A stretch of DNA of 64,000 bases from Carallia brachiata (lineage: Eukaryota; Streptophyta; Magnoliopsida; Malpighiales; Rhizophoraceae). Both the position numbers and the translations under genes were made by a program. The stretch is from contig JADCRB010000035.1 in NCBI GenBank assembly GCA_021464245.1, positions 962,762 to 1,026,761 on the forward strand, written 5' to 3'. How positions within the stretch are numbered: the stretch's first letter is position 1; each line of letters begins with the position of its first letter. This document shows positions 24,510 to 36,092 of the stretch, piece by piece. The notes under the pieces were generated by a model, which saw nothing but the letters and a program-made list of their open reading frames with translations, was not told the origin of the DNA and did no database searches.

Positions 24510-26225
24510 GCAAGAACTTTCTTAAGGGCAATTCAGGGTTTATAGCTTTAAGGCCTGGACCGACCGATCCCCGGCCTAGCATACCCCACCAATAAAAAGG
24601 CCTAACTTTTTGTATCAAGCCAGACCCTTTTTTTTCAAAAAAAAAAATGTACCAGATGCGAGGAAAGAGCCTAACAAAGGAAAATGAAAGAAATATATTA
24701 ACCAGTTCATGGGGAACTTAAGCGTATGACATCGGGTTGAAGAAGATCTCGAAATCCTGGAAGGGGAGAATCCCAGAACAGACTAGGAGTTAGCTTTATC
24801 ATTAGATTTTAAATTCAAGTCTGTATAGAATTTTTTTTTTCTTGAGAGTGCTCTGAAATTTGCGAACAATGTAGCATGGACGTGGCATTTTAGGAAAATG
24901 AAGTGTGTCGAATACATGTTGAACATATTTAAAAGCGTTCGTCAAAATTTTTTTAACAAAAGAACTTGAACACGCATGTTAGATATAAAAGTTATAACTG
25001 TTTAATCCTCTACGGACACGTCTGAATATTTTTGTAACTTTTTAATAACAAAAAATTTAAAAAAAGTTATAACTTAAAAAGTAAAAACTTAAATTCTCAA
25101 ACCTTATTTCGTCGTCTTCAATGGCTGGCTGCTTCCCACCCCAACGCCGACCAAAAATCCTTAAATCCCTTCTTAGTTCTCACTCTTTAGTCTTTACCTC
25201 CTAGACAGGCAACCAACCTTATGCTCGCTGTTGCTTTTAATTGCAAGGACACACCTATCTTCTTCCAAATTTCTCATAGATATTGAAGTACCCAACCATT
25301 GTCAGCCCTCAATTTGTTTTTCTTTTTTTTTTTTTTTTGTCTTTCAGCTCTCAATTTCTTGTAGGTATGAATTTATAATGTTGTTCAAAAACAATATATA
25401 GATATATATAAAGTATGTCTGTGTCTTAAATTTTTTAAAATTATTGTGTTATTGTATCTATATTTTGTTGTGTCTGTATTTTTATTTTACTGTGCAAGAA
25501 CTTTCTTGAGGCCAATCTAGGGTTTATAACTTTAAGGACAGGACCGACCGAGCCGCAGCCTAGCATACCCTACCAATAAAAAGGCCAAATTGTTTTATCA
25601 AGCCAGACTTTTTTTTTATTTTTTTTTTTTATGTACCGAATGCGAGGAAAGAAACTAACAAAGGGGGGGCGCAGGGCTGCTTTTTTCTCCGACCATTAAA
25701 TCTTAGGTTCGATCTCTGAATTTACTGTCCCATCCTTTTTTTTCCTATCAGTTGGCCTCTAATTCTTGAAAGATAAAAAAAAAAAAAAAAGAAAAAGAAC
25801 TAATAAAGGACTAATAGATACTGGCATACATGATAGAAGTCTGTTGTCATTTAGTTAAAAGTCTCGACTTTAAGATTTATGAATATAGTCGTATTAAATA
25901 TCTATTAAAAGATTTTTACCACACTTCAAGATTCAGCGTGAATCGGTCCAAATTAATCAATCTCATAATTTAGATATTGAGTGGTCTCACACTAAAAAGA
26001 AAAAACGAAAAGAGAAACTAACAAAGGAAAATGAAAGAAATATATTAACCACTTCGTGGGGGACATAAGCGTATGACATCGGGTTGAAGAACACCTCACA
26101 ATCCTGTAGGGGGAGAAGCCCAAAACACAATAAGAGTTAGCTTTATCATAATATTTTAAATTTATCATTCTGCACAGAAATTTTTTTTTCCTTGAGAACG
26201 TTCTGAAATTTGCTAACCAAAGTTT
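24510..26225. repeat. Internal duplication within copy 1
   Basis: The segment 24510-24890 (from GTGCAAGAACTTTCTT through TGACATCGGGTTGAAG to the end of CTGAAATTTGC) is repeated at 25490-26225. The second copy is split by a retroposed insertion at 25665-26012, and the uninterrupted first copy shows the pre-insertion state. Confidence 0.85.
25650..26027 (+). mobile_element. SINE-like retroposon(s) with perfect 15-bp target duplication
   Basis: AGAAACTAACAAAGG occurs at 25650-25664 and 26013-26027, flanking 348 bp absent from the paralogous site near 24665-24680. The first ~130 bp carries GGTTCGATCTC (25706-25716), a good match to the tRNA/SINE pol III box B, and ends in a long A run (25775-25796). 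After it comes GAACTAATAAAGG, a near copy of the target duplication, then ~200 bp ending in another A-rich tail. This suggests two successive insertions at one site, or one compound element. Box A is unclear, so the 5' end may be truncated. Confidence 0.75.
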
Positions 26226-26853
26226 CAATAAACGAAGGCAATAATAGACCTAAAGAAATCTCAATCCCAATCTGACTTTGTGATCTTTTGCAGCAATATA
26301 GAGTCTGACTCCACAATTATATTATGAAAGGCCTCGTCCAGAGCCGTCGTTTAAGGCAACATACATCGCCTTCAATTCTTGCATTTATAGTTTACTTAAA
26401 TTAATAGAAAGTGGTGAGAAAAAAATAATATAATAATAATAATATTATTATAATTAAAAAAAAGTGATGAGAAAAAAATAATTAAAAAAATAATAATTTG
26501 TGAGGAAAAAATAAAAATTAATTATTTAAGTTAATAAAAAATAAATAAAATAAAAAATAATATAATAATAATAATATTTTTTTAATTTTAATTTTTTTTA
26601 TTTAAATTCCTTTAATCCAAACACAATATTAGAACCGTTGAGATTCCGAAAGAGCCAGCAAAGAGCCATTGACCGCACTCATTGTGGTACTTGGATCTGT
26701 GCCAGCTTCCACTTTCAACTTATTAAATCCTTTTTTTTTTTGACAATCCAATCAAACATAATCATTTTTTTTTTGGTTTTTTTACCGACAATCAAATCAA
26801 TCCGCTTATAATCCACAAACGTAATAAAACTTTGTGCCTTTATTACACAATTT

Positions 26854-27764
26854 TAAACAGTGATGTGAAGAGAAATGAAATCGAGAACTTAGTGATTTAG
26901 GATTTGTTGGGGTTATTTATTTAATATTATTATTATTGATTGTTATTGTTGATTGCTGATTGTTGATTACTGATTTTTATTTATTGTTGTTGATTGTTGA
27001 TAATATTAATAAAATATTTAATTAATTTTATATTTACTGTTACTGTTGAATAATGAAATGTCTAATTTAAATATATAATTTTTGTAAATATATCATATTA
27101 AAAATTTTATTTTTATATTTTATAATTTTATATTTTAGAATAATATTTTATAAATAATATTGAGAATTATTTTACTTTATTTTTAATTTTTTAAAAAAAT
27201 ATTAATTTTTATTAAATGATAAAAATTATTATGTTTGAGATTTTTTTTATAAATATCAATATCAAAGAAAATTGAAGTGAAAAAAAAATATTATTTAAGA
27301 ATACTTATAAATTTTTTAAGTTATATAATATTAATAAAATAAATTAATATATCTAATTCATGTATCAAGTAAAAAAATAACAGTAAAATTATATAAATAT
27401 TTTTTAAAGGTAATTTAGTCCATATAAATTATTATTAATATTAAAAAGTGAAAAGTAATCTAAAAAATAGTAAAAAATAGTTTAGAACTACTTTTCAATC
27501 AGCTGCGGTTAGGAAGTCAAATAAGAAAATAAATAAATCAAACAGTAATACTAAAAAATTTACCAAATACCTATCTTCTTAATTTCTAAAAATAAAACAC
27601 AAATACATCTATTTAAAAACTAACTTAAACACCCCTTTAATTGACGGAATGAGACAAAAGGGAAAGCAATGAAGAAGAGAGCAATGGAATGAAAAGAAAT
27701 GGCAGAGAATGGGTATTCTTTCTCGAACTTGGAGAACTTGGTTTCCAAGGTGCTCTTGTCTTGA
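26854..27764 (+). pseudogene. Truncated UGT85A C-terminal relic
   Basis: Matches the last ~60 codons of the intact UGT (from NSDVKR onward; 21941-22127), with no upstream part of the gene. It is split at the VIELTE-equivalent position by a 737-bp insertion (26900-27636). After that it carries an in-frame TGA at 27650-27652 where the intact gene has GGA, a one-base insertion shortly after, and a TGG-to-TGA change. The last codons and following AAACGTTGCCAG match again. It arose by the tandem duplication, with a breakpoint inside exon 2, so it was never a full gene. No function is expected. Confidence 0.9.
26900..27636. mobile_element. 737-bp PIF/Harbinger-like element with TTA target duplication
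   Basis: The intact gene reads GTGATT-GAG-TTGACGG; the relic reads GTGAT-TTA, then 737 bp, then TTA-ATTGACGG. Removing the element and one TTA restores exactly the paralog length, so the insertion made a 3-bp TTA duplication, typical of PIF/Harbinger (Tourist) elements. The ends are weak inverted repeats: the left end starts GGATTTGTTGGGGTT and the reverse complement of the right end starts AGGGGTGTTTAAG. The interior is AT-rich with no transposase, so it is non-autonomous. Confidence 0.75.
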
Positions 27765-27809
27765 GAAGCTAAACGTTGCCAGAATCGAATTACTGCCACA
27801 TGATTTGGT

Positions 27810-28165
27810 GAATTGGAAATGGTATTTGCTATTTTAATTATTATTTTTAATATAACTTATTTATTATTTTACTCCAAATAAATTTATTATATTAATCTTT
27901 TTATTAAACAGACTTCATTTAATTTATGATATAAAATAATAAATGATTACATTCAAAACAAAAGGTAAGTTAAATTTAAAATACTTTTAAAATTTTTAGA
28001 AAATATATAGATGACAAACACAACTGTGCAATCAAAATACAGTAATCTGAACTGTTAGATCGTGAAAGATATATAAATTTTAAAAAAATAAACAGTTAAA
28101 TATTATTAAATTAATTATATATTTTTTTCATATATCACTAAATATCTATGCAATCTTATTTATTT
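27810..28165. mobile_element. AT-rich insertion in the downstream flank of the UGT relic
   Basis: Compared with the flank of the intact gene (22160-22210), about 350 bp of AT-rich DNA separates GATTTGGTGAATTGG from TTTAATGCCTTCGCCG. It contains a copy of the window-wide AT-rich motif near 28083-28125. Exact ends and target duplication were not resolved. Confidence 0.5.
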
Positions 28166-29150
28166 TTTAATGCCTTCGCCGAAAATCTTGTTTGGAAGAT
28201 AAAAAAAAAAGGGTGGGCGGGCAAATTTTTTGGGTGCATATTTGTGTATTCAGTGCTTTCAGAAAAAGTAAGGTCGTTGGACCAAAAAAAAAGTAAAAAA
28301 AGGGAAAAAGTAAGGTCACCATCTTGCTCAATTCTATTCTATAGAAGGCATCAACAGATGGGCAAGGATTTTAGACGTTGGGAGTTGGGACAGGCCTTAT
28401 CCCGCGTCATAATTCTAAATATGTCCCCATTTATTAAAATATTATTTATTTTTATAGTTTTAGAAAAAAAAATTTATAACAAATCTTATATGAGATTAAT
28501 ATTTCATATTTTAAAATAACATCTACGTAAATTTAGGATTAAATTTTTAAAAAAAGAGAGAAAAATAAAAAAATATTTATTACCTAGCGTCTCTAATAAG
28601 GTCCAATTCTTAATAGAACCATTACAACAATAGAAAAATTTGCGTCTAAAATTTTGTCTGAATGTAATTATATTTTAATTTTTTGTAATAACCGTAATAC
28701 TTATGCAATAAAAAAATAATAAAATTATACTTTTTTTTTTACAATAAATATCAAATTAATTATAAAAAATCAAAGTATTGTTACATGCACACAAAACTTC
28801 GAACATAAATCATTCCATATGTGCTTTTTTTTTTGTTTTTTATTTTGTAATTTCACTTTTATAGTCTTCCATTATTAATTTCAGTCAAGTTTTAAAAAGT
28901 TTAAAATGTACTGTCAATCATCATGATTTACTTTACATATATTTACGAAAAAAAATATAATTGGCGGTACTCGAACCAACTATCATAAACTAATAAAATG
29001 AGGAGCGACGAGTGGGTTTAATATAGTTCCCTTATTTCAAGGGATCCGATGCCGAGATTTTCTTGATCCTAATTCTCGGACCCTTTATTTATTTACGTCT
29101 ATTTATCTTTTCTATGCAAATGTAGCGCGAGTGGGGACCAATAAGATTGG

Positions 29151-29250
29151 CGTCGATGATGCTCGGGGAAGAAGACAACTTATTGGTTTTCACTCTTCAA
29201 CGTCGATGATGCTCGGGGAAGAAGACAACTTATTGGTTTTCACTCTTCAA
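29151..29250. repeat. Perfect 50-bp tandem duplication
   Basis: 29151-29200 and 29201-29250 are identical base for base, starting CGTCGATGATGCTCGGGG. The matching part of copy 1 (around 23190-23240) has a single unit, so this is young and arose after the segmental duplication. Confidence 0.95.
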
Positions 29251-31639
29251 CGCGTAGCGTATCGCAACACAATGATTTGTAACCAAAGGCCACACAGATG
29301 AGATTTTCATGCCGCTTGTCAATTAATTTCAAGTAGAACAGTTCGATAGATTTGATTGGCGAGATAAACATAAAGAAGGGATATGACTGAGAACTTTTTT
29401 TTCTAACATTGGAATTATTTGATTTATGTATTTTATGTAGTTAGGTACTTAAATTGAGTAAAGCTCTCAATCCGAACACCTGATTAGGGGCTCTAAAAAT
29501 TTGTTCTATAGAAATGGATGGGCTGCAAATCCAATCATTCCACCTCTCAGAGAAATACAGAAAAACAAAGGACGAAGAAGAGACAGGCAACCGTTTGAGA
29601 TAGTTTGAGGACCACTTGTTAAGAAATTGTCTAACTCAAAAACTTATATAAATTGTTGAATGAGTTACATAAATATAAATGTTGCATATTAAACTCTGAT
29701 AATGTTCAAAATTTGACGATCAGCTTGCTATATTGGGCATAAATTCTGAATAAGAATATTTGAAAGTACTTTTTTGGTCATGTTATCAAATAATATTAGC
29801 CTCAAGAAATAAGAACTCATGTACCAGAAGTATGACGGTTTTTCCTACAAACCAGTCACCAAATGCAACAGCAACCAATTTCAACTGCAAATTCATGAAT
29901 TGCCTAAACGTAGATGGATTAATGCTTGAACCCTCAAAAACTAGAGGCTAGAAGAGCAACGAAATTTTTTCAGCGGAAACTACACATAAATCTTAAACTC
30001 AAACCCTCAGAAAACCTTTCAATTAAAGAAACAGGTCACAAAGATTTGATCGACTCTTCAAAGAAGTAAATAATGTGCTCCTTTTCCCAAAAAGAAAAAG
30101 TGAATGAACTACTTGAAAAACTAGAAAGTATAAATTTATTAAGTTGGTCTATAATAGTATTTATGTGATCATAATATATGTAAATTAAAAATCCAGAAAA
30201 TCAGAAATAGGTTGTTAATTCTTCTTCTTCGTCTTCTTCTTCTCCCCTGTTTTTTTTTTTGGTTAATAGAAAAAAATTGTAGAAGATCGGAGCATCTCAT
30301 CCGGCCTCCTGCCGACAAGGAGGTCAGCAATGGTTTAGCCGTTTTAGGAGATGGCTCTTCAAAGTTGTTACAGTTGTGAAAGAAGTCAAAGAACTTTCTT
30401 GAGGGCAATTTAGGGTTAATAACTTTGATGCCTGTACAGACCGAGCCCCAACGGAGCATACCCCACCAATAAAAAGAAAAAAAGTACAGTACCAAAAAAA
30501 ATTATGCCAACTTTTTGTTTAAATCCAATGATTTCTCAAATTTTTATAATTATTGTAATATTTTTTATAATAAAAAAATAATAGTATATATTTTTTTTAT
30601 AAAAAATTTTAATATAATTATAAAAAATTAAAATATAATAAATTTTTAACATTAATTTTTTTTGATAAATAAACACCAATTATTCTATTATTATTTTTTT
30701 TGTCTAAAATTGACTAGTATTTTACTCAAAAATTGGTTAATTCGGGCTGATTTGGATAAGATTACGTGGGTAGTGAAGGTCTTTCAGTAGGTATTGAACG
30801 TAACTATATTTTTAAAATTTAAATTCAAGACTTTTAATTAAACCTAAATAAATTTTTATTATCTATAACAGTACCTACTAGTTATTTTATTTTTTTATCT
30901 GAACTAATTTTTTTTTAGATAAATTTGAGCTAGTTATTTTATTATTGTAATAGCGCGCAAAAAGTAAAAAAAAGTACAGCACTTGGGTATCAAGCCAAGT
31001 GCCTAATAAAAAAGGCCCAACTTTTTGTATGAAGCCGGACTTGGGTAGTTGGATCTGTGCCAGCTTCCACTCTCAACTTATTAAATCCATTTTTATGACG
31101 ATCCAATCAAACATTTTTTTTTTCCCGAAAATCAAATTAATCCAAATCACAATCCACAAGCGCGATAAAAATTTGGATTTAATTGCACAATTTAATTTTA
31201 AATAATATTAAAATAATCAGATTATCCATTTAATAGAATGTAGCAATATATTTTTTTTTAAGTTTCATTCATCCAACAACATGATCACATTGATCTTATT
31301 TCTAAAATTTCATAAAATATTTTCTTAAAAGTATTAGTTGCTCGGAGTGACCTTCATAATTGAACTTCAATCGATAAAATCTGAAGTATTAAAAGGACTT
31401 TGTGACTTTATTTAAGTAGTCTATTTAATAATTTTAAAAAATAATAATAAAATAATATAACTTATTAAATAATTAAATTTTAAAAAAAATAAACTATCAA
31501 ATATTATTAAATAAAATTATATAATTATTTATTTTTATCTATTTAAAGCTGCCATGGTGATCCAATAAATCTTTCCCGATACGTGAAAAAATGTACCCAA
31601 ACAAAAATATTATTTATAATATGTATTGATCCCTTACTA

Positions 31640-32441
31640 ACGAAGCCGAGATGTGTGACGACTCTTTTGACTCACTAACTAAAAGCTACGTATGTGCAGC
31701 ATTGTGTAGAGATTCCAGGGGACAAATTGTTCCTGGCACAACGAGGAGCGGGAAAAATAGATCTTCGCTCATGGTAGAAGTTCATGCGGATCTAACAGTA
31801 GTACGATTGGCAGAATTTAAAAGAGCAGCTAAGATAGACATAGAGACAGAACCACCGATCGTATGGTTCAGTGATAAAAGATTCGACCGTATATATTTGA
31901 AATTACGGATTTAAATTCTACTATGATTGATTGTGTGAGACTAAATATATGCTCTAACTCTGAGAGTCTCGAACGGCCTTACAGTGATTTTTACTGGGTC
32001 TATCGTGATTTATTTTTTCGATAATCCAAACGTAGAAGCTCATATCCTATTTTAGGTGAACTCAAATATAATCCTCTCTTACGAGTTTGTGGGCTCCACC
32101 TCCGCTTATCTATTTCAAAAATCAAACATAGAGAGGGACTCAAGAGTCTATTTTCAATACACTGCAATCTCACCCAAGCTCATGGCAATGGGAAATTGCG
32201 CCTTACTTAGGGATATTTGTAAAATCATGGAATCCTTGGTTGATTGTTCTCGTACTTTTGTCTGCAGAGGGGCTAACCTGGCAATAGATGAGGTTGTTAT
32301 CTAGTCCAGGATAGATACATGTCCTTGGAATTGCTGGGATCCCAACCCTCCAGTCGACCTCATAAGTATTCTATGTATGGATTTTCTTCCGATTAATGAA
32401 ATCCATGATTATGATGTAAAAAAAACAAAAAACAAAAAAAC
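31640..32441 (+). pseudogene. Decayed LINE-type RNase H (RVT_3) remnant with A-rich tail
   Basis: A frame at 31651-31914 reads CAALCRDSRGQIVPG followed by SSLMVEVHADLTVVRLAE and IDIETE, resembling the start of the RNase H-like domain at the C-terminus of plant L1 LINEs and related host genes. A second frame (32056-32304) ends SRTFVCRGANLAIDEVV, like the closing VRRxxNxxAD part of that domain. A third continues WDPNPPVDL, like the usual NPP tail. The parts lie in different frames with divergent sequence between. An A-rich tract (32416-32441) follows, fitting a retroposed 5'-truncated copy. No target duplication was identified. Confidence 0.5.
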
Positions 32442-32609
32442 AGAGCCGACACGCTGGAGTTCCAGTTCGCAATCTCCCATTCCAAAAGTTGTAAGCTCCA
32501 TATTGGAAGCAGGTTGGGACCAAAAATGGCACAAACAGCCAGGACATAAAATTTGAATAATGAAATACGAGTAAGAATACACTATGTAGTGAACATGGCA
32601 GTTTCTTTA

Positions 32610-33422
32610 GAGGCTGTTTATTTCATAGTTTGGAATTAAAATTGGAATGTGAGTGAGAATCAGGTAGAATTGGAAATGAAATAATAAATTTTAAAACATG
32701 TTTAGTTTATTCTAAAATTAGAATTAGATTTTATTTATAACTATGTGTTTAATTCTGAATTGGAATCAATATCAAATATAATATAATAGAAATGTTATTA
32801 AAATTAAAAAAATTAAATGTAAATTAAAAATTATGAAATAAAAAATATGTAATAAAAATATATTAAAATTATTGTCAAAATAAAATTGTAAATATATTAC
32901 TATCAAGAATTTATCTATTGGTAGTATTAGTAGTAATAATAATATAAATTTATGTTAATATTTTCTGTTATTATTATTATTTTATATTTCATATTCTTAG
33001 TTGAAAAATGATTATTATTAAAATAAAATATTACAATAATAATACTAATACTTAATGCCATTATGATTCATAATTTAATTATTTATTATGATAATCATAA
33101 TTATATTATTGTCATTATTATTACTTATATTTTTGTTGATATTTTACATATAAAATTAGTATTTATCATAATATATTTTATTGTATTGACAACTATTTAC
33201 TTATTTTCAAAGTTATGCGTGAGTGTATATGTACATAATATTAAAAAAAAAAAAAAAAGTAGAAGTGAATGGAAATGAGATTAATGTATATAAGGGAATC
33301 TCATCCCCATAATTAAATGAATGAGAATAAGATTACTCCTTATTAAATATTAAAAATGAGAATTACTAATTCTCATTTTCATTTCCATTCTCTCATTAAA
33401 ATTTTTTAAACCTAACACCCCC
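32610..33422. mobile_element. Foldback MITE-like element (~813 bp)
   Basis: The left end GAGGCTGTTTATTTC and the reverse complement of the right end, GGGGGTGTTAGGTTT, are similar, and both are flanked by TA. Inside, GGAATGTGAGTGAGAAT on the left mirrors ATTCTCATTTTCATTTCC on the right, and GAGAATTACTAATTCTC is a near-perfect palindrome. End sequence and arrangement resemble Tourist/PIF-type MITEs. There is no transposase frame. Ends are estimated by eye. Confidence 0.45.
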
Positions 33423-33424
33423 TA

Positions 33425-35038
33425 AAATAATGACTACTTATCATCATAATGAACATCACACTTAAAAACTAAAATAACAATTTATCCACTACCGTTAGAA
33501 TAGATGGATACTTGCCCATTTGGCAAAAGAGGAGGCAAGGTTTCGATGTTACCTTCTCCAAAATCCTTCTTCCCCTATTGGGTGGTATATTTATTATTTG
33601 AATTAGATTAAATATGATTTGATTTATCAAAGTTTGTGGTTTAGCGGTAAATAGGAGTTTATCCGTTATCAGACTAAAAGTACTTACTTTGAATTTCTGT
33701 TAAAATGTTCAGTGGGGTTAAATATATACTCAAAATTATAAAATTTATTCATCTGATGCATATAATATTCTTTTATAAAATTATAAAGTGTCATCCCTAC
33801 TTCTTTAGCTCCACGCGTCGTGTTGTTGGCGGCTTGTGGAAATTTTCAAGCAAAACCAATTACATGATGTCTGACATTGTGCAAAACTTTGGCGACCTCT
33901 CTTGGAAGACCAAAAATTTCTTCTCCACGGACTAAATCCATTTCCATCAGGCAGATGGCAGGACAAAAAGCCAGCTTAATCAAGATATGGCTATCATTAT
34001 CACAATAGATAGATATTGTAATATTGTAAAATGAGGTTTCCTGTAGATAATTATTTTTTATTTTTTTAAATATTTATTAGTAAAAAATTAACATATTAAT
34101 ATTTTTTAATAATAAATTTGTAATATACTTGAATTTTAATTTTTTAATAATCAATCAACATATGTCTCGTACAAACAATTATGAAAAAAAAAAATAAAAT
34201 TGATTGTCGATAATAAAATCCTTATAAAATTACCTTTAGGCTGAAAGTTGAACTCTCAGTATCTCTATGAAATGATCTAAAATCCCGGTCTAGTTTTGAA
34301 AATATTGGGTTGGGGAGAGAATACTTCTCTTTTGAACAAATAGCCAACACGCTCCCTGACTTAATTACTGTCAAAATTCAACGATTATCGATCTAAAAAT
34401 GTTAAAGGGTCAAAAATTTAATCAGTACAAACTGAGATTTAACAAAGATATATGTTTTTATTAATCATTACAAATAATTACAGTTGTGTTAAAATATATG
34501 AAATTTATAATATTTATTCATTAAAAATTGAACGAAATCAACAATAACACGTACCTATGGCGAGAATAGGTTATATATTAAATTTTAATTTTAAAATATA
34601 GATTTAGATAAATCTTATCAGTCAATTTTTAGTTTGGATAAAATTTACAACTCAATTATTAAAAATTTTACTAAATTCAGTTTAGATTAATAAAATACAA
34701 AATTAGATAAATTTTAAATCGATTTTAAGTTTGGGTAAAAAATTACAACTCAATTATTTAAGTAAAATTGACTGGAAACCGGGCTAATTTTCTCAAATTT
34801 TTTTATCGGTTCGGCAACCCTAGCAAGGGGGCAGGCGCTAGAAACAGAAATACAGAACCAGACAAAATGGCCATATGCTAAAAGAAAAAATACAGTTGCG
34901 GATGTGTAAGTTTAAGACAATACATGTAGATAACAATCTATCTAATAATATTCAGTAATTTATTTATTTTTTATTTTTGTATATTTAACTATTTAATAAC
35001 TAGTGTTACTTTAATTATACTTTGATCTTACTTAACTT
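33425..35038. other. AT-rich intergenic DNA, no gene recognised
   Basis: No frame resembles a known protein. A copy of the recurrent AT-rich motif lies near 34935-35005, just before the Ty3/gypsy element. Confidence 0.5.
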
Positions 35039-35860
35039 GTTCTTATTGTAAACATGTTTTATTCAAAAAAAAAAAAATCAACATTGGCTGGCCACCAATT
35101 CAATGGTTGCCAACCTAATGCAGAAAAAGGAAAATTAAAAGATTCCTTTCCCATGTGATGTTTACATGAGAAATGAACCTTATAAATAGGCTCCTGCCCC
35201 TCAGTTCAAAAGACATTCAGCAAATCTATAAATAGAAAAATTTAGAGAATTTGAGAGAAAAAGAAAATTTTGAAAATCTCTCAAGAAAATTTCTTCTTTT
35301 CTTACATGCTTTTACTTTGCAGTATACTTTCCTAACTCCTTTTTTAGAGATATTTCAGGGGTAAGTCCTAAAAAATTTGTTATTTCCATTTCTAAAGTTA
35401 TTTTTAGATTTATATTCTCCGATCGCTCTAAATCTGAATTTATGAGAATATAGATCTGAAAATATCAAATTACTACAAATTCGGCTGGGATTAAGTCTCA
35501 TACAGCGCTCAGCAAAATCCAGGCAGCTCATCCGAGAACAAGTCCCTTCGACCCTCGGTGAAATTAAGCAAGATCGGCTCAGATCAGGTCTCTGCGGTTC
35601 TTAACCATAGTCAAAACGTCCAAATCAGATCCGGTTTCAGTCTACCCAATTTAAGAAAAAACTATGGAAATTATTTCTGTCAAGATCAAGCTCGTGCAGC
35701 CCTTGACGGAGTCAAAAAAGGAACACTAATCGGAGGATCTACGGAGATCGACCCCACGTAAATTTTCTTTTATTTTTAAATTTTTATTTGTAATTTATTT
35801 TTATATTTTCAAGTTTAATTGTTTTAGCCTCGAAATTTACCAGTTAAAAATTTTTGGCAC
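35039..35860 (+). repeat. Putative 5' LTR and leader start of the Tat element
   Basis: Contains a TATA box in CCTTATAAATAGG (35181), followed by sequence of the kind seen at LTR transcription starts, and ends just before the TGGCACGCTCGGTGGG leader motif. Both borders are uncertain. Confidence 0.45.
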
Positions 35861-35902
35861 GCTCGGTGGGACATCTTCACCTCCCATCTCTTGTTCCTTA
35901 AA

Positions 35903-36070
35903 ACAAAAAAAAAAAGGTAAAAGGGGAGCCAAGAGAAGAAAAAAAAAAGGGCAAAAAAAAAAGTAAAAAGTAAAAAAGTAAAAGAAAAGTGAAAAAAAAG
36001 TAAAAAAAAAAGTAAAAAGTAAAAAGTAAAAAAGTAAAAAAAAAGGTAAAAAAAAAATGAAAAAAAAAAT
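35903..36070 (+). repeat. A-rich (AAAAAGT)n low-complexity leader
   Basis: About 168 bp made almost wholly of A with G and T spaced 5-10 bases apart, between the primer-site region and the gag start. It fits replication slippage within the element's leader. Confidence 0.9.
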
Positions 36071-36092
36071 TGACAGGTGTTCAGCACATTAA

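Larger units (their letters stand above)
21940..26857. repeat. Tandem segmental duplication, copy 1 (~4.9 kb)
   Basis: Collinear with 26854-31202. Shared blocks in order: the UGT 3' end and its downstream flank (21940-22290), the segment around 22490-22620, 22840-22960, 23160-23390, 23990-24130, 24400-24620 and 26670-26855. The left edge lies within UGT exon 2. Copy 1 also holds its own internal duplication (24510-24890 against 25490-26225). Confidence 0.85.
26854..31202. repeat. Tandem segmental duplication, copy 2 (~4.35 kb)
   Basis: Direct copy of 21940-26857. The junction reads TTTTAAACAGTG: it joins the right-hand end of the unit (as at 31195-31202) to UGT exon 2 (as at 21940) through a shared TAAA. 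Copy 2 is more decayed and carries its own insertions (26900-27636, about 27810-28165, and possibly 30490-30965). Confidence 0.85.

Noticed and set aside
30169..30495. 108-codon minus-strand frame with an Arg-rich run
   Set aside because: The Arg run comes from a TTC microsatellite, and the rest lies in duplicated non-coding DNA whose paralog does not keep the frame.
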